In this document: in pieces, positions 53,085 to 62,359 of the stretch
How positions within the stretch are numbered: the stretch's first letter is position 1
How the letters are laid out: each line of letters begins with the position of its first letter
Assembly (NCBI RefSeq): GCF_001435295.1
Contig: NZ_CM003594.1
Coordinates: 3,182,574 to 3,246,573 of the forward strand
Length of the DNA: 64,000 nt
DNA from: Psychrobacter sp. P11F6
GTDB taxonomy: Bacteria > Pseudomonadota > Gammaproteobacteria > Pseudomonadales > Moraxellaceae
Direction of reading: 5' to 3'
Position numbers and translations under genes: made by a program
Notes under the pieces: generated by a model
What the model saw: only the letters and a program-made list of their open reading frames with translations
The model's database searches: none
Told to the model about the DNA's origin: nothing

Positions 53085-53746
53085 ATTTATTCCTTCTATT
53101 GGACGAGCAAAATGGCATCAAACAAACCTAGTATATAAAGAAGCAAAATGATGCCGTCAAGATGAGACGCATCATAACGGTATCGTTCAGATTTCGGTAC
53201 TGGTTTTTTATGACGATGTGCTATTATGCGCCTGTTTTTATATTAAGTGGCTAATGCTATAATAGTTGCCTTAATCTGTAAGTGTCTGGGTATTTACCCA
53301 AGCATTTTAGTTTAGCATGTTGTCACAGTTAGCACGCTATTGTCACTTCTGTTTGGCAAAGTTACTACTATAGACGGGTCATGTCGAGCGGCTATTTTTA
53401 TTTGATAAATTATTTATTACCCTCTACCGCAGCATATCATTGCTGACGCTATTCGTTATTGTAGGTGCTCTTATAAATGCCCTGCTTTAAGCACCTTATT
53501 TTAACTATTTTTTTAGGTAATCTCACTGAATTTATCATCGTATCAATTATTGGTGAGCGTATTAGTGATACCAGTAAGTAAATCAGTAGACCTACTTATT
53601 ACTGACCTTTAATAACTCAATACCGCAATATGACACAGCACATGTTGCCGTAAAAGAAAAATGAATAGCTACTTTTATAGCGACGCGATCATTTTATGAA
53701 TGAGTAATGATTACTTTTTTTGCCTCTAATCCTATGCAGTTTACTT
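53085..53746. other. 662-base divergent gap between murD and sulP
   Basis: This long stretch between the divergent murD and sulP genes has no supported ORF. A hairpin AGGTGCT/AGCACCT at 53463-53493 is followed by TTATTTT, a possible plus-strand terminator with no recognised gene before it. A small RNA ending there cannot be ruled out. The rest is AT-rich promoter-like DNA. Confidence 0.45.
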
Positions 53747-55246
53747 ATGACATCTTTTATTGATAACTTACGTGACGAGTGGTTTTCCAATGTTCGCGGC
53801 GACGTTTTATCTGGTTTGGTCGTTGCCCTAGCGCTGATTCCTGAAGCCATTGCCTTTTCTATTATCGCGGGTGTTGATCCAAAAGTCGGCTTGTATGCCT
53901 CATTTTGTATCGCGGTCGTGATCAGTTTCGTTGGTGGTCGTCCAGGCATGATTTCGGCAGCAACTGGGGCGATGGCACTGGTGATGGTTGACTTAGTCGC
54001 CGAGCATGGTTTGCAGTATTTGCTAGCTGCCACCTTATTGTGCGGTGGGATTCAGATTGTAATGGGTATCCTAAAGCTCGGTAATTTGATGCGCTTTGTG
54101 TCGCGCTCGGTAGTCATTGGCTTCGTCAATGCGCTCGCGATATTGATCTTTGCCGCCCAGCTGCCTGAGCTTAACCCGATGACTGAACGCGTTGGCATGA
54201 CGGTTTATATTATGACAGCGGCGGGTTTAGCGATTATCTACTTGTTTCCGCTGATTCCTAAAATTGGTCGCGTGATTCCGTCACCGCTGATCTGTATTGT
54301 TGGTTTGACCGCTGTCGCCATGTATATGAATCTTGATATTCGTAATGTCGGCAGTATGGGCGATTTGCCTGATTCATTACCGATGTTCTTATTACCTGAC
54401 ATTCCATTGAACCTAAATACTTTACTGATCATCGCGCCTTACTCTATCGCACTTGCCATCGTTGGTTTATTAGAATCGATGATGACAGCGACTATCGTCG
54501 ATGATTTGACAGATACGCCAAGCGATAAAAACCGCGAGTGTCGCGGTCAAGGGATTGCCAACGTCGTATCAGGTTTCTTCGGTGGCATGGCAGGCTGTGC
54601 CATGATTGGTCAATCTATGATCAACGTCAAATCTGGCGGACGTACGCGTCTGTCTACTTTGATGGCAGGTATCGTACTGCTCATTATGGTAGTGTTTTTA
54701 AGTGAATGGGTCAGTCAAATTCCAATGGCGGCACTGGTCGCTGTGATGATTATGGTCTCTATTGGTACTTTTAACTGGCAGTCTATTCGCGAATTTAAAA
54801 CGCATCCGATGTCATTTAATATTGTCATGCTAGCGACTGTTTTGACCACAGTATTTACGCACAACCTAGCTTATGGCGTGGGCGTGGGCGTGCTGCTATC
54901 AGCGCTGGCGTTTGCCAATAAAATTGGTCAATTCTTAACGGTATTTAGTGAGTATGATGAGAGTACTAATACCCGTTATTATTATGTGCAAGGACAAGTA
55001 TTCTTTGCTTCTACGACTCAGTTCTTAAACAGCTTCGATACCAAAGAAGCTTTAGATAGTATTCAAATTGATATCAGCCAAGCGCATTTTTGGGATGTCA
55101 GTGCCGTAGACACCTTGGACAAACTGGTCATGCGCTTGCAACGTGAGGGCATTGATGTCAAAGTGGTGGGACTCAATAATGCGAGCCGAACCCTGATTGA
55201 TCGCTTCTCTATCCACGATCGCCGAGATATTGGCTTATTGGATTAA
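53747..55246 (+). CDS. SulP family anion transporter with STAS domain
   Basis: This 499-residue SLC26/SulP carrier has about 12-14 helices. The family segment [20 protein letters not shown] lies near residue 18. A cytoplasmic STAS domain is at about 400-495 ([12 protein letters not shown], then [18 protein letters not shown]). The ion could be sulfate, bicarbonate or another anion. Sequence alone does not say. ATG 53747 is taken as start; a TTG at 53720 extends the frame. Neither has a good ribosome site. A tandem Usp protein follows, a pairing often seen with SulP genes. Confidence 0.85.
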   Translation: MTSFIDNLRDEWFSNVRGDVLSGLVVALALIPEAIAFSIIAGVDPKVGLYASFCIAVVISFVGGRPGMISAATGAMALVMVDLVAEHGLQYLLAATLLCGGIQIVMGILKLGNLMRFVSRSVVIGFVNALAILIFAAQLPELNPMTERVGMTVYIMTAAGLAIIYLFPLIPKIGRVIPSPLICIVGLTAVAMYMNLDIRNVGSMGDLPDSLPMFLLPDIPLNLNTLLIIAPYSIALAIVGLLESMMTATIVDDLTDTPSDKNRECRGQGIANVVSGFFGGMAGCAMIGQSMINVKSGGRTRLSTLMAGIVLLIMVVFLSEWVSQIPMAALVAVMIMVSIGTFNWQSIREFKTHPMSFNIVMLATVLTTVFTHNLAYGVGVGVLLSALAFANKIGQFLTVFSEYDESTNTRYYYVQGQVFFASTTQFLNSFDTKEALDSIQIDISQAHFWDVSAVDTLDKLVMRLQREGIDVKVVGLNNASRTLIDRFSIHDRRDIGLLD

Positions 55247-55310
55247 ACAAAGCCACGTCTATTTATTGAGCTAATATTGATTAACCGCTCATAAATAGAC
55301 AGTTGAATAA

Positions 55311-55382
55311 ACAGCTGCATTGGTACAAAGGGTTGGGCATAAGCATTATTGCCCCATCCTTGAGCCAAGCAGCTGTCTTTTT
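55311..55382 (+). terminator. Two-tier hairpin terminator after sulP
   Basis: The outer arms ACAGCTGC-A-TTGG and CCAA-GCAGCTGT pair over about 12 bases. Inside, a second helix pairs GGGTTGGGCA with TTGCCCCATCC. CTTTTT follows. It lies in the 174-base gap before the Usp gene, so Usp may have its own promoter or receive limited read-through. Confidence 0.75.
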
Positions 55383-55420
55383 ATTCTGTCTTTTTAATAT
55401 TGGAATAATGTGGTGGTCTT

Positions 55421-56275
55421 ATGAGTAATTTGAAACCAGATAGTGTGATTGCCTGCTTGGACTGCCCAGACCACGTGCAAGCAGTGTTAGAAGCCAGCAT
55501 GTGGGCCGCGACTCGTCTACAAGCACCTGTTGGACTGTTGCATTCTGTACCGAGCTTACAACAAAAAGCGGCGGTGAATTATTCAGGCTGCCTAAATATC
55601 GATGATGAAAACATGCTGCTTGAGCAATTCACTACCAAGGAGCACTTGAGTAATTGTGAGCTAAAAGCCCAAGGCAAGCTTTTGCTTCATCAAGCCACCA
55701 CCTATTGCGAGCAGCAGCGACAAAAACTAAAAACCTATACCCTGCATCGCCATGAACACCTCAATGAAAGTATCGATTACGTCGATGACAAAGCACAATT
55801 AATCGTTATAGGTCACAATGTCACCTGCAAATCGACATTGAGCCAGTTAATTAGAGTCAGTCACTGCCCCATTTTGGTGACTCATGCACCATTTTTGCCC
55901 CCTACGACCGCGTTATTTGCTTTTGACAACAGCCCTACTTCACATAAATTGCTCAATTGGCTCTGCAAAACTTCACTGGTGCGCGCATTAACCGTTCATA
56001 TCGTGATGGTCGGTAAAGAAAACTCTGAAAATTGCGATGCGCTACGTGAAGCTTATGCGCGGCTCAAACAAGCAGGCATCAAGTCTAAAAAAGCCTTGCT
56101 GGACTGCCGCGATGTCACTTCGGCTTTGAATTATTATCAAAATGAAAATAATATCGGTATGCTGATGACCGGTGCTTTTGGCCAATCTCGTCTGCGCGAA
56201 CTTCTAAAAGGTAGCGACACAAAAAAGCTGCTCGGCAGCACCAAAACCCCCTACCTACTCTTCCCAAAGGTATAG
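55421..56275 (+). CDS. Tandem universal stress protein (UspA family)
   Basis: This 284-residue protein has two Usp-like halves, about 1-155 and 160-284. The first ends with LIVIGHNVTCKSTLSQLIRVSHCPILV and the second with IGMLMTGAFGQSRLRELLKGSDTKKLL. The second keeps a G-x2-G-x-S-R-type segment suited to ATP binding, while the first is degenerate. Usp proteins aid survival under stress, but the mechanism is not clear. Placement after sulP suggests it modulates or is coregulated with that transporter, an inference. Confidence 0.82.
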   Translation: MSNLKPDSVIACLDCPDHVQAVLEASMWAATRLQAPVGLLHSVPSLQQKAAVNYSGCLNIDDENMLLEQFTTKEHLSNCELKAQGKLLLHQATTYCEQQRQKLKTYTLHRHEHLNESIDYVDDKAQLIVIGHNVTCKSTLSQLIRVSHCPILVTHAPFLPPTTALFAFDNSPTSHKLLNWLCKTSLVRALTVHIVMVGKENSENCDALREAYARLKQAGIKSKKALLDCRDVTSALNYYQNENNIGMLMTGAFGQSRLRELLKGSDTKKLLGSTKTPYLLFPKV

Positions 56276-57069
<794 letters not shown>

Positions 57070-57144
57070 CGCGCAAGGCCATATAGACACAGATTTATAG
57101 ATCATACCGATAGCTGTATTGCATCAATTCAAGGGGGAATTAAT

Positions 57145-58407
57145 ATGCAAAATCAAATCTTCGAGCTCCAGTACGCACTTGATACGTTTTACTTTTTAAT
57201 GTGCGGGGCGCTCGTCATGTGGATGGCAGCAGGCTTCACCATGTTAGAAGCTGGACTCGTCCGCTCAAAAAACACCGTTGAGATTTTAACCAAAAATATC
57301 GCACTTTTTGCCACAGCTTGTACCATGTACATGATATGCGGCTATGCCATTATGTATGGTGGCAACCTATTCTTGAGCGGTATCGCGGGTAATGAAACGT
57401 TGGTAGCAGATGCCCTAGCAGCCTCCGCTGAAAACGGCTTTGACGGTGATTCTGTTTACTCCGCTGCGTCTGATTTTTTCTTCCAAGTGGTGTTTGTTGC
57501 AACCTGTATGTCGATCGTTTCAGGAGCGGTGGCTGAGCGCATGAAGCTGTGGTCGTTCTTATTATTTGCTGTGGTGATGACTGGTGTCATTTATCCATTA
57601 GAGGGTAGCTGGACGTGGGGTGGCAATGATGTATTTGGGATGTTCAATTTAGGCGACATGGGTTTTTCTGATTTTGCAGGTTCTGGTATCGTCCATATGG
57701 CGGGTGCTGCGGCTGCATTAGCGGGGGTATTACTATTAGGTGCACGTAAAGGCAAGTATGGCCCTAATGGTGAAATACGCGCCATTCCAGGGGCTAACTT
57801 ACCACTGGCAGCGCTTGGAACACTTATTCTCTGGATGGGTTGGTTCGGTTTCAATGGCGGCTCGGTGCTAAAACTGGGTGATATTGCCAGTGCTAACTCG
57901 GTTGCTATGGTCTTTTTAAATACCAATGCAGCAGCGGCAGGCGGTGCAATTGGTGCTTTAATAATAGCACGCATCATCTTTGGCAAAGCTGACTTAACCA
58001 TGCTCTTAAATGGTGCACTCGCAGGATTAGTCGCTATCACAGCAGAACCCTCAACCCCATCTGCATTACAAGCAACACTGTTTGGTTTGATCGCTGGCGT
58101 TATCGTTGTGCTATCTATCTTAGCATTGGATAAAATAAAAATAGATGATCCAGTGGGTGCTATCTCAGTTCATGGTGTAGTCGGTCTGTTCGGTCTACTT
58201 ATCGTACCAATTACCAATCCAGCAGCATCGTTCGTAGGTCAGATTGCTGGTGCAGCCACTATCTTTACTTGGGTATTCATCGCCAGCTTAATCACTTGGG
58301 CAGTTATCAAATTAGTGATTGGTCTGCGTATCTCTGAAGAAGATGAGTATGAAGGTGCGGATATAGCAGAGTGTGGTATGGAAGCATATCCAGAATTTGT
58401 GAGATAA
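57145..58407 (+). CDS. amtB: Ammonium transporter AmtB
   Basis: This 420-residue inner-membrane ammonium channel has eleven helices. The ammonium-site Trp/Ser region, the first pore His in SGIVHMAGAAAALAG near residue 187, and the second pore His in ISVHGVVGLFGLL near 345 are in place. N-terminal hydrophobic residues suggest a helix used as signal or anchor. GGGGG lies about eight bases before ATG 57145. GlnK from the gene upstream blocks it when nitrogen is sufficient. A long opposite-strand frame at 57591-58040 is an artefact. Confidence 0.96.
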   Translation: MQNQIFELQYALDTFYFLMCGALVMWMAAGFTMLEAGLVRSKNTVEILTKNIALFATACTMYMICGYAIMYGGNLFLSGIAGNETLVADALAASAENGFDGDSVYSAASDFFFQVVFVATCMSIVSGAVAERMKLWSFLLFAVVMTGVIYPLEGSWTWGGNDVFGMFNLGDMGFSDFAGSGIVHMAGAAAALAGVLLLGARKGKYGPNGEIRAIPGANLPLAALGTLILWMGWFGFNGGSVLKLGDIASANSVAMVFLNTNAAAAGGAIGALIIARIIFGKADLTMLLNGALAGLVAITAEPSTPSALQATLFGLIAGVIVVLSILALDKIKIDDPVGAISVHGVVGLFGLLIVPITNPAASFVGQIAGAATIFTWVFIASLITWAVIKLVIGLRISEEDEYEGADIAECGMEAYPEFVR

Positions 58408-58438
58408 GCTCTGAAGCCAATATTAAAATATATGTACT

Positions 58439-58476
58439 AAAAATCCCGCATGACCAAAAGGTATTGCGGGATTTTT
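58439..58476. terminator. Bidirectional terminator between amtB and the DUF2147 gene
   Basis: A perfect 12-bp stem AAAAATCCCGCA/TGCGGGATTTTT has inner ACC/GGT pairs closing the loop. T-runs follow in both directions, serving the convergent amtB and DUF2147 genes. Confidence 0.9.
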
Positions 58477-58522
58477 ATTTATTTATAAATATTAGGTCTA
58501 ATACTAAAAATAAACGATAGGT

Positions 58523-58909
58523 TTATTTCTTTTTCCACGTTTGACTGCGTGAGAATGGACCGATATAACCTTTTAGATTTAAGGTGTTGCCACTCAAGTT
58601 TGCGGTCATACGATAATCTTTGCCTTTTTCAGGATCAGTGATCGTACCACCACTATATTTGCCACCACCATCAGACTTTAAACCTTTAATAATGGTCGTA
58701 CCAACGTGCTTTTTACCTTTGGCTGAGTTAGTAGCGATAAGCGTACCTGTTAGTACACCATTTGACTCAGTAATCTTTACGGTACCTTTTGGCTTACCTT
58801 CATCAAATGTCTGCCATGTGGTATTGGCCAAAGGATCAGCGGCGAATGCCATGCTTGCTAAACTGATACCTGCAACAGCTAGAGTGGTTTTGGTAAATAA
58901 TTTCATAGA
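58523..58909 (-). CDS. DUF2147 family secreted protein
   Basis: This 128-residue protein has a signal peptide (about 1-22, ending SMAFAA) and the DUF2147 beta-rich core. That core comprises W-Q-T-F-D-E-G-K-P-K-G-T-V-K-I, then I-I-K-G-L-K, then G-G-T-I-T-D-P-E-K-G-K-D-Y, and the ending L-K-G-Y-I-G-P-F-S-R-S-Q-T-W. A periplasmic location is expected; function is unknown. ATG 58909 has AGGGA about eight bases upstream; a TTG frame to 58927 is discounted. Confidence 0.85.
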   Translation of the reverse strand, partial: SMKLFTKTTLAVAGISLASMAFAADPLANTTWQTFDEGKPKGTVKITESNGVLTGTLIATNSAKGKKHVGTTIIKGLKSDGGGKYSGGTITDPEKGKDYRMTANLSGNTLNLKGYIGPFSRSQTWKKK

Positions 58910-59163
58910 CTGATTCCCTTCATACAATGATTACTCGAAACGTTATGTTTCTGATCTCCTAGGCTTATCCTTCGCTAAAATCCCTATTAACAGCCATGCG
59001 ACTTTCTACTCTTTGTGAGTGGTTAGCGCATCTAAAAAAACTGCTCATCAAAATTTTATACGACATAAGCGATGTCTTGACTCATTATAAGCAATTTTAA
59101 GCTTTTGCCTAGTAATTTTTTTATAGTTTATTATTTCTATAAAAATTGAACTATATCAAATAG

Positions 59164-59427
59164 TTATAAAAAAGGATTGTCGATATTTTTATCCAACCGG
59201 TCATCTTTTTCTTTTGACTTATGCTGACTATTATTGTAAATGGAATTATTTTCAAATGCCTGAATAATCTTGCTTGTTAGCTCATGTAACTGTTGTGCTT
59301 GCTCATATCCAGTAGCATCAAGAGTCAAATCAATATCGCCATATATAATAATTTTATCTGTTTGGTTTTCGATGATAAGCTCACCGATTTGCATGCTTTG
59401 GTGGTCATTGGCAAATGGATCAATCAT
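59164..59427 (-). CDS. Conserved-looking hypothetical protein, 87 residues
   Basis: I do not recognise this family. AAGGAG lies six bases before ATG 59427, so the gene is likely real. Residues 10-40 alternate as strands (M-Q-I-G-E-L-I-I-E-N-Q, K-I-I-I-Y-G-D-I-D-L-T), followed by a helix at about 41-60 with Gln/Glu and a polar Lys/Asp tail. No signal or membrane helix. It is 87 bases from the nuclease gene upstream on the same strand. Confidence 0.6.
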   Translation of the reverse strand: MIDPFANDHQSMQIGELIIENQTDKIIIYGDIDLTLDATGYEQAQQLHELTSKIIQAFENNSIYNNSQHKSKEKDDRLDKNIDNPFL

Positions 59428-59514
59428 TTGATTCTCCTTTTTATTAACGATATCTTGCGTAATTTTTGGATTTTTTGTGCCTTTTATTATATATAGACTC
59501 GTGTCACAAAGGCA

Positions 59515-60408
59515 TTATGCTTGCAATTGGGCGATTACCCACTCAAGAATCGCCCAAACAAACAGCATCCAAGCCGGCTCTTCTGTTGGCTCATCGGGCA
59601 ACTCGGAGCTTTCACCCGCCTTTAATGGCAGATCAAATGCCTGTGTTTTAGTTTTGGCATCCAAGACGGGCAGCACATCGATACCAATTCTAGTCGAGAG
59701 TTCATCAACACTAATAACCTCTATGCGCTCCGACTCATCATTGGGTGCATAATAGACCCCTGCTTGATTAATCGCTGGTATATAGACGGCTTTAAAGAAA
59801 TGACTGGGCACCAGTACACGATCTGCCAGTTGCTTGGTTGTTTTGCCAGTAAAGGCTACTCCTGTAATGCTATAAACTTCTCCATATTGCTGGGTCAAAT
59901 AGCGAGTGGCTGATTCGATATTACGCCAGATATAGCGATTGTTACGCGGTGACTGCGGGGCGATATTGGCAAGGCTAAAGCTATCATATTGTTGACTACG
60001 ATTCGCCATATCGGCATTGGGCGCTAAATGCCCGCGATCATAGCCAGAGCCTGAATAGTCGGACAATGAGGCGCGTACGGATTTTGGTAACCTACTTTCT
60101 TCATGAAAGCTGTCTTCACGATCGATTTCTTTTGCTTGTTGTAAACGCTTGCGATCCAAATATTCTGCCGACCAAAGCGGTGTACGCGATACGCCAGAAT
60201 ACATAACGGCAAAACCATCCATGCATAAAGCTTGGGTTTTGTTGCTTAGCTTGGTATTGATAAACTCAGGATAGACACCGCCATAAAAAGACTCGCTACA
60301 CTGAGTAAAGTCATCAGCATGCGCTGAAGTTATACTTACGACCACCGCCATCACGGTCATTGTAATACTGTTTTTCAAACGGGCATTGAGCCTACCGAAA
60401 CTTATCAT
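59515..60408 (-). CDS. DNA/RNA non-specific endonuclease (NucA/Serratia type), exported
   Basis: This 297-residue protein has a signal peptide at about 1-31 (ends SAHA) and the beta-beta-alpha metal nuclease core. The general base is His127 in the D-R-G-H motif (YDRGHLAPNADMA), and the Mg-binding Asn lies near 155 in S-P-R-N-N-R-Y-I-W-R-N-I-E. Such enzymes degrade DNA and RNA outside the cytoplasm for nutrition or defence. The last 20 residues (WMLFVWAILEWVIAQLQA) form an unusual hydrophobic tail that could anchor it in a membrane. Confidence 0.88.
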   Translation of the reverse strand: MISFGRLNARLKNSITMTVMAVVVSITSAHADDFTQCSESFYGGVYPEFINTKLSNKTQALCMDGFAVMYSGVSRTPLWSAEYLDRKRLQQAKEIDREDSFHEESRLPKSVRASLSDYSGSGYDRGHLAPNADMANRSQQYDSFSLANIAPQSPRNNRYIWRNIESATRYLTQQYGEVYSITGVAFTGKTTKQLADRVLVPSHFFKAVYIPAINQAGVYYAPNDESERIEVISVDELSTRIGIDVLPVLDAKTKTQAFDLPLKAGESSELPDEPTEEPAWMLFVWAILEWVIAQLQA

Positions 60409-60492
60409 TCAACTTTCAACCATCTATACTTGTCATTACGTATACGCTATCGTAGCAGGCGTTTGTAAATAAAGAAAGATAAGGTGCAAGTC

Positions 60493-60521
60493 GTGACATT
60501 CTAGACAGTATCCGCTATACT
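60493..60521 (+). promoter_or_regulatory. Promoter of tRNA-Ser
   Basis: GTGACA (60493-60498) and TATACT (60516-60521) are separated by 17 bases. The following GC-containing stretch before the tRNA start at 60537 is typical of stringently controlled stable-RNA promoters. Confidence 0.65.
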
Positions 60522-60536
60522 AAGCCGTCTAAAAAC

Positions 60537-60627
60537 GGTGAAGTGGGTGAGTGGCTGAAACCGCACGCCTGGAAAGTGTGTATGCGTTAATAGCGTATCG
60601 AGGGTTCGAATCCCTCCTTCACCGCCA
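60537..60627 (+). tRNA. tRNA-Ser (anticodon GGA)
   Basis: This 91-base gene includes an encoded CCA end. Acceptor arms GGTGAAG (60537-60543) and CTTCACC (60617-60623) pair fully, with discriminator G at 60624. The anticodon stem CACGC/GTGTG carries the loop CTGGAAA with anticodon GGA at 60571-60573. A long variable arm (ATGCG-TTAATAG-CGTAT) marks it as serine. The T arm GAGGG-TTCGAAT-CCCTC is complete. The 3' half is the likely attachment core for the integrase encoded downstream. Confidence 0.97.
60600..60627 (+). other. Probable attL core of the genomic island
   Basis: P4-type tyrosine recombinases integrate at tRNA 3' ends and duplicate the T-arm to CCA segment. The integrase gene starts 283 bases downstream of this tRNA, so the left attachment core should lie here. 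The matching right copy is not within the window, which means the island extends past 64000. Confidence 0.6.
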
Positions 60628-60658
60628 ATCTTATAAAACCCCAGTTTTCCCACCTCGC

Positions 60659-60910
60659 CCCAATTCTACCCACATACCAATCAAACCCCTTATAAATAAC
60701 GCGTCTAGCGTTTTTTTTATGTCTGCTATTTTCCCAATTCGACCCAATGTGACCCACCTATCCTGTGGCTTGTGTTGGTCTATCTGTTGGTCTATGATTT
60801 CATTAGACCTCAAAAAGACCAACATTTAAGCTTTATGATTCAGCTTTAGACCAACGTTTTTGTTGTATCTCTTGATTCATATAGCTTGTAGCCATAGGGA
60901 ATAGACCAAC
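60659..60910. repeat. Five AGACCAAC repeats and one direct repeat before the integrase
   Basis: The 8-mer AGACCAAC (or GTTGGTCT) occurs five times. Two inverted copies, 12 bp apart, are at 60774-60781 and 60786-60793. Three direct copies are at 60816-60823, 60848-60855 and 60903-60910, the last touching the integrase ATG. Further left, CCCAATTC(T/G)ACCCA occurs at 60659-60672 and 60733-60746. Arm-type binding sites for the integrase or an excisionase are the likely meaning. Occupancy of the last copy could repress integrase synthesis. Confidence 0.7.
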
Positions 60911-62266
60911 ATGTTAAGCGATAGTAAGATACGCAAGCTCAAACCCAGTGAAAAATGCACCCCTTCTTGTCCAGACAAATATAGTGATCAACAAGGTTTG
61001 CAGTTACTGGTACGTAGTTCAGGTACTAAAACTTGGATAAGTGCATATCGATTTAATGGTCAGCAGAAAAATATAACCCTTGGTACTTACTCCATCATGT
61101 CGCTTGCTGAAGCCAGACAAGCCAATACTGAGATTAAAGCGCTGCTAGCTGATGGTATCGACCCAAAAAATAAAAAGCGTCAAGACAAGCTTGCTAACAT
61201 CCACGCGCAGAAATTTAATGACTACGCCTTAGACTGGCTCGCTGAGCGCAAGCGCAACGTTAAGCCGCGTACCTATCAGCAAGACTATAACCGGATGCGT
61301 AAAGACGTGTTGCCTCATTTCGAAGGCATTGCACTAAAAGATGTAAGCTTTGAGGATTGTCGATCGATGGCAGATGAGATCGAAACGCGTGTGAACACAA
61401 AAGGTGAGCCGCCACGTGAGGTGACTAGACGCACTATTGATCTGGTTGCTAATGTTTTAAGACGTGCTAAACGCGAACGCATCATTGAGCAAAACCCAAT
61501 CGATGATTTAAAGGCGCTCTATCCTAAAGCCAAAAGCCAGCACATGAAGCATGTAGATATCAATGATCTACCTGCCCTACTCCAAGCTATCGAAGGCTAT
61601 CATGGTCACGACCAAACCCGATTAGGTATGAAATTTTTAGCCTATTCATTCTGTCGTACCATCGAGCTGCGTATGATGAAGTGGTCACATATCGATTTTG
61701 CCAATCGCTTATGGCGTGTTGATATCGATAACCTTAAAATTGCGCGTAAGCATGTCGTACCACTGTCAGATCAAATGCTCAAAGTGCTAGAGGAAATGAA
61801 AGCCATCACGGGGCAATATGAGTACGTGTTTTATCATACAGGCATGCATCAGCCATATAGTGAAGAGTTCATCAATAATGCGCTTGATATCTTAGGTTAT
61901 GCTGGCAAACAAACAGGACACGGCTTTCGTCACATCGCCTCTACCAATCTAAACGAGCTTGGCTATATGGGTGACGCGATTGAAAAGCAGATGGCGCATG
62001 ATAAAAAAAGTAACATACGCGCGGTTTATAACCATGCTCAGCATTTAGAAGAGCGCCGTAAGATCATGCAGGTCTGGGCAGACTTTTTAGACCTACTTAG
62101 AGACAAAGGCGAGGTTGTAGACTTTCAGACAGCAAGGCAGCAAATTGAGAGGTCGTTAGATAGTTATCAAGCTGATGGCCTTGAAGCAATTGATAAACAA
62201 CACCTTATTCAAGCGCTTATTAATAAGGGTATGACGAAAGTAGAGTTGCAGGAGCTATTAGAATAA
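60911..62266 (+). CDS. Tyrosine recombinase, P4-type island integrase
   Basis: This 451-residue integrase has the N-terminal DUF4102-type arm-binding domain (L-S-D-S-K-I-R-K-L-K-P to Y-R-F-N-G-Q-Q-K-N-I-T-L-G-T-Y), a core-binding domain at about 100-200, and the catalytic domain. Catalytic residues are Arg249 (FCRTIELR), His337 and Arg340 (HGFRH), His363 and nucleophile Tyr373 (AVYNHA). It extends about 50 residues beyond the usual end. Location next to tRNA-Ser supports site-specific integration there. No excisionase gene is seen in the window. Confidence 0.93.
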   Translation: MLSDSKIRKLKPSEKCTPSCPDKYSDQQGLQLLVRSSGTKTWISAYRFNGQQKNITLGTYSIMSLAEARQANTEIKALLADGIDPKNKKRQDKLANIHAQKFNDYALDWLAERKRNVKPRTYQQDYNRMRKDVLPHFEGIALKDVSFEDCRSMADEIETRVNTKGEPPREVTRRTIDLVANVLRRAKRERIIEQNPIDDLKALYPKAKSQHMKHVDINDLPALLQAIEGYHGHDQTRLGMKFLAYSFCRTIELRMMKWSHIDFANRLWRVDIDNLKIARKHVVPLSDQMLKVLEEMKAITGQYEYVFYHTGMHQPYSEEFINNALDILGYAGKQTGHGFRHIASTNLNELGYMGDAIEKQMAHDKKSNIRAVYNHAQHLEERRKIMQVWADFLDLLRDKGEVVDFQTARQQIERSLDSYQADGLEAIDKQHLIQALINKGMTKVELQELLE

Positions 62267-62359
62267 TTTGATAATTTTTTTATAAAGTTAGCCATTCAAA
62301 ACATTAGATCAAACACTTAATAATTACATCAAATCGAGTGGCTTTCCCTACTAAACCAC

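Noticed and set aside
53689..54033. 114-residue frame antisense to sulP
   Set aside because: Shadow of the SulP N-terminus with no start signal.
57591..58040. 149-residue frame antisense to amtB
   Set aside because: Pro/Ala/Ser-rich shadow of hydrophobic amtB codons with no start signal.
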